DNA of 64,000 nt. Source: Nectonema munidae (Eukaryota > Nematomorpha > Nectonematoida > Nectonematidae). This document shows, one piece after another, positions 59,776 to 64,000 of this stretch. A program made the translations under genes and the position numbers. Each line of letters starts with the position of its first letter. Position 1 is the first letter of the stretch. The DNA lies in the NCBI GenBank assembly GCA_030549495.1, contig JAUIRK010000894.1, forward strand, positions 434,001 through 498,000, written 5' to 3'. The notes below the pieces were generated by a model. The model did no database searches. It was not told the DNA's origin and worked only from the letters and a program-made list of their open reading frames with translations.

Positions 59776-62700
59776 CCCTAATTGAGCCGAGCTTTTTCTC
59801 ATTCCTCTGTGCCTAGGGGGTGGGGGGAGGGGGGGGGGGGTCATTTCAACCCCCCCCCCCCCCTTCTATTCATCCTTACTTTTTTTAAAACATCTGAAAT
59901 TTGAGTTGTAACTAGATTCTAAACTTTCAAGTGTATGTTTAGACAAGGTTTAATCGCTTAAATTTTTCTGATTAGATATATAGAATTAAAATTTCATACT
60001 AAACTCCCGTAAAAAAGTTTTTAAAAGGATAAATTTTCACTTATAGCGAAGTAAATATATTTACCTGAACAAAAATACCTAAAGCAAATAATTTGTGTTC
60101 AGAGCATGGTGTAGTTCCCCATTTGTCTTTTGAAATAAAGCCGCAACAGCTTTTATAACTGAATATAGGCTATTTTTTGAGTTAGTAATATTTGTATAAT
60201 CATTGTTAGTTATCTATATTGATATTATGTGAAGCAGTTATGAAATGTTTTTGAAGTATTGATGATGCATAGAGCATCTTAGCCGATTATTTTCTCTGAC
60301 ATACGAAGCACAAATGTCTTTACACACATGTATGGGATTATGATTGAACAACAAAGTTTAATATCAATTGAACAAAAACAACATACTTAATTATTATACT
60401 CTTTTCCCAGCCTTGATTGAGTGCTCTGGCGTGTAGCATTGCATATCAAGCCAATACGATTATTTCATGTATGTTTGTTGTTATGAATTATGCAATGATT
60501 AATATAATTATTATTTTACATTTCTTTTCTTCCACTGTCTTTGCTTTTATCTGTCATCATATGGTGTATCTGTACTTCTTTGACCTTGTGTGAACTAACT
60601 TGCCTTTCCGCAATATTCCTCTCATTTTGAGTTGGGGTAAAATACTTTTTATCTTTTTCCACTGTTTATTTTGGTTTTGAAATAGCATTTCACATGGCAC
60701 GTTCTGAGGATGTGAATATTTTTGCCGTTTTTGAAGATGTGTGTGGAAGTGAAGACAATGTTGTCAATGCGAGTTCTAACTTATTCAATGTTGCTTTCCA
60801 AGAGCACGATGCTTTTGGAGAAACAGACTGGGATGACCTGGATGAAAAAGTACCCGATGTGGAAGATGGAATGGATTACGGGTGGGATGCTTTGAAGATT
60901 GAAAATATAGAAAACTTGGTTGAGCAGGTAAACTCTTCTGATTTACAAACTAAGAATAGGTTGATTAGATGTTTAGATGATACTTTGTGCGAGAAAAACT
61001 ATTCTTTGTTTGATGAGCCACCAAATGAGGAAAATTTTGTTTCGTGTGGAGATAGAGTCATGGAAGAGATAACTTGGACAAATTGTGAACCTGTTAGGGT
61101 TGGAAGACAAAGAGCTGCTGATATTATAAGAAATGTACCAGGTATTAAAGGGTTGGCCAAAAATGCTAAAAATATTTACGATTTCTGGAATCTTTTTTTT
61201 GATAAGAAAATAGTTACAAAAATTTTGAATTATTTAAATTCACGAATTGATAATTATATGAAAAAGCCTCTCATATCTGAAAAGCTAAAGAAAAACCGAA
61301 CCACTTGTGTCAGAAAATATCTAGTGTTGAATTTTATGCTTACATTGGGTTATGCTACTTGAGGGCTTTTTCAGGTCAAAATCATTTAAGTGCTCATCTG
61401 ATATGGTCAAAACTTGGAAACCCAATCTTCATATCTGTAATGAGTGTTAAAAGGTTTTATTTTATTAATCACTTTTTATGTTTTGATGATGTCGATACAA
61501 GAGCATCTAGATGCTTCTATGATAGGTGGGCGGCTTTCAGAGAGATCTTTGAAGACTTTAATGAAAATTGTAGCAGATGAGTGAATCCTGACGATGCCTT
61601 AACCTTAGATGAAACTTTATACGCTAGTAGAACTGGTATAAATTTTAATGTGTTCAATCCAATGAAATCGTCAAAATACGGACTTCTGTTCAAATCTAGA
61701 AATGCTGTCCGTTATCCTTTTACGTTTTTTATAGTATGTTATGCGGGTAAACCGAAAAGTCACGAAGGTCAATATTATGTACCAGGATCATCTGCCATTG
61801 TCAGTTCAATGATAAGTGGCTTAAGCGAAACGTTATCTTTGAAAGGACGTAATCTTACAATTGATAGATTATACACTTCAATTGAGTTAGTTCAGTGGCT
61901 GTATATAAGGGGTATTGCAACTGTTGGAACAATTAACCTAAATAGAAATGGTATACCAAGTGAAATGAAAAGTGTTGAATTTCGTGATAATTTCTCTTAC
62001 AAATATTGGTACGATACAGATAAAAGGTATTCATCATTGCATAGCTATGTTGTGCATACCAAAAGCAAAGGTAAAAAGAATGTGATTTTAATAAGTTCGT
62101 CGACCTTTTATCAAAGGGGTGACCTTTGATGAGAGACAAAAGCCCGCAATATATAAGTTTTATGACTATACTAAAGGAGGTACAGATATTGTCGATCAGA
62201 AAATGAGAAAATTTTCTACTGCACGCAAGTCTAATAAATGGACAACAGCACCATTTTCCTATATTTTGGACACAGCACGAATAAATGCAACAACAATTTA
62301 TAGTATGAATAACAACTTAAATCCAAGGAAGACAAATAGTATTGAAGTTGGATTAAAATTGGTTTACGCATTAATTTTACCACAATTAAAAGAAAGACCT
62401 AGAGATGGATTGAGAGCCACTATTGTTAGAAGAATAAATGAGTCTATTCAATCTATTACTGGGATTCAACATGAACTGCCCTCAGATTCTTCTTCTCGGG
62501 CGACTACAAATAAAAGATGTCATTATTGTGTCGAAAGCATATACAAAGAAAAGAAAACATTTAAAGCAGTGTGAAATCTGCAAAAGAGTTATATGCCCTA
62601 AACACTCATGCGCCTTTTGCTCACAATGTCACTAATTCATATTTTTATTTGTTTTGATAAACCCCTTATAATTTTTGTCTTCAATGTTTGATATTTCTGC

Positions 62701-63785
62701 TTTTTAAAATTTATTTATTACTTCTGGTTGAATAAAATTGTGAATTTTTGCTTTATATGAAAATTCATTCTACTTTTCCCAGTTCTTTGAATGCGTCCTA
62801 ATTATACAGTTTTTGATTAAATGCTCTTGTCATTTAGTTAACTAGTGACAAATTATCCTCCTGTTCGTTTATCTTTCAAAGGCATTCGTATCCTCGGAGA
62901 ATCCAGCATATCTCGTACCATTCTTTTTTCTAAATGCAGGTATCGACAGGTTCATTTGATTGTTTTGCAAAAACGAGTATTAAAAAACCGCTAATTTGTT
63001 TCACACTTATTATTTTAAACTCTAAATGTAAAACAGCCTAAAAATAGAGTTTTCTTTGCCGATTTCTCTAAAACATGATATTGTTATATAATTTGAATTA
63101 AAATTGTCGTAGATAGGTTCTAGATAAAAACCACAAATTTTTTTATCAGATTTTCCAAGTAAGGCTTGTTTATCACAAAAATAAAAAATCACAGTTCTGT
63201 TTTACACTTATAATTTTTTACAACATAAAAGTGTACGTTTTTTTTAATTATTTTTATAAAAACGTATTCTCTAAAAAATTCGGTTGCTTGTTTAGGCCAA
63301 TTTTAGGGGATACCCGCAATTTTTTACACACATATAAGTAATTTTCCTTTATGATTGCCAAAAATGAAATCACAGATTCAACATAATTTGATGTAATACT
63401 TGAAAGTATGTTTCATTAGATATAGTTATATCAAAGAAAAATTTAATTGACACATTCTCAAAAATATTAATGAATTTCAGAAAAATTTAAAATATAGAAT
63501 GTCAAATGTCTAAATATACATAAAGTTATTCCTTTTCTGACATTTCAAATAATCTTTTTATTTAAAGCACAAGTTTTGCGCTTTAATAAAAATAGAATCA
63601 AAATTTTTCAGTAACCCTATAAATTTTGATATTCATTGACAGATTTGGACATGAAAAGTTCATCAAACTGTCATCAAAAAGGTATCAAAGATGCAGCTAG
63701 CAATTATAGGAAAAGTCAAGTAGCCCCATAGCAAGCAGTTAAGCTGATTTCATGAAACCCCCCCCCCCCCTCGGCACTATTAGCG
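59776..63785 (+). mobile_element. 4.0-kb piggyBac element with TTAA flanks
   Basis: TTAA at 59772-59775 and 63786-63789 bracket inverted termini CCCTAATTGAGCCGAG and CTCGGCACTATTAGCG, which match at 13 of 16 positions. Inside are a left G-run/C-run palindrome (about 59816-59863), the transposase (60694-62632) and a right C run (63760-63771). About 150 bp next to the right terminus (63600-63760), read in reverse, match the head of the large non-autonomous TTAA elements: gacttttcctataattgcta then gctgcatctttgatacc, and cttttcatgtccaaatctgt then caatgaatatcaaaattt. This links the two families. Confidence 0.85.
60694..62632 (+). pseudogene. piggyBac transposase, recently broken, catalytic DDD present
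   Basis: The acidic N-terminus (60694-61300) leads through a frame change near 61300 to SVEFYAYIGLCYLRAF and VMSVKRFYFINHFLCFDD. A single TGA at 61578 precedes NPDDALTLDETLY (first D). Then come KSSKYGLLFKSRNAVRYPF, LTIDRLYTSIELVQWL (second D) and GTINLNRNGIP. A frame change near 62120 leads to YDYTKGGTDIVDQKM (third D), and one more near 62540 gives the cysteine tail RCHYC...QCEICKRVICPKHSCAFCSQC. Three frame changes and one stop are few lesions, suggesting recent loss. The domain order is that of full-length piggyBac transposases (DDE_Tnp_1_7 core plus zinc tail). The ATG at 60694 is the first in the open frame. Confidence 0.85.
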
Positions 63786-63789
63786 TTAA

Positions 63790-64000
63790 GTATTAATTAT
63801 TTTATATAAATAAAATAATGTCTTGGCGATAACCAAATCTCTATAAAAAAAGCCAATTTCTACTTCTTTATCCTCGATTTAATACATACACACAATTTAA
63901 TGCGATGTAATAACACACAGAAATTTAAGCACTCAAAGAGGTTATTAGAAATTGAATTGTAGCAAACGTTATCAAAAAAACAAAATTTTACAAAAATGTC
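63790..64000. other. Non-coding end of window
   Basis: AT-rich; nothing supportable. Confidence 0.5.

Overview
This is an AT-rich, intron- and microsatellite-containing eukaryotic window that is almost entirely transposable-element (TE) landscape. The TE types (CR1/L2-like, RTE-like and R1/I-like LINEs, piggyBac, hAT, a Merlin-like remnant) and the animal-type gamma-glutamylaminecyclotransferase-like genes fit an invertebrate, probably an arthropod with a large repeat-rich genome. A parasitic copepod or similar animal is possible, but that is a guess. No prokaryotic features are seen.

Layout. 1-433: the N-terminal part of an unrecognised protein, minus strand, cut by the window edge. 3.5-10.3 kb: two broken R1/I-type LINE copies, both minus, the second nearly full length with 5' tandem monomers. 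11.3-13.7 kb: a broken piggyBac transposase, minus. 14.0-14.5 kb: two small hAT MITEs. 15.1-20.1 kb: a large TTAA-type non-autonomous element built around two ~150-bp tandem arrays, itself hit by a 1.9-kb terminal-inverted-repeat element carrying a three-exon ORF. 20.1-25.3 kb: a (CAT)n tract split by a CR1/L2-like LINE. The (CAT)n is best read as the tail of the decayed minus-strand RTE-like LINE at 25.3-28.5 kb. 28.8-29.6 kb: an 806-bp hAT non-autonomous element with a perfect 8-bp target duplication.

33.0-34.3 kb and 41.0-42.4 kb are near-identical 1.37-kb inverted arms around a 6.6-kb interior. The interior holds a GGACT-like gene (35725-36219), a hAT transposase 3' fragment and further TTAA-element pieces. 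43.3-43.9 kb: a Merlin/ISXO2-like remnant. 46.2-48.8 kb and 50.6-55.2 kb: two more large TTAA elements; the second is complete, with 16-bp perfect terminal repeats and intact TTAA flanks. 55.3-57.9 kb: a broken hAT (TTF/ZMYM-type) transposase. 58.5-59.3 kb: a second, ~98% identical copy of the GGACT-like gene. 59.8-63.8 kb: a 4.0-kb piggyBac element flanked by TTAA, with a damaged transposase whose three catalytic aspartates remain.

How the parts relate. The large non-autonomous TTAA elements share their termini and about 150 bp of subterminal sequence with the 3' end of the piggyBac element at 59.8-63.8 kb. This identifies that lineage as their likely mobiliser. The CR1/L2-like LINE has an ORF1/ORF2 junction with no in-frame ATG for ORF2 but a canonical A AAA AAC slippery heptamer directly before the ORF1 stop, which would predict a -1 frameshift. 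The only plausible host genes are the 5' partial ORF at 1-433 and the two GGACT-like copies.
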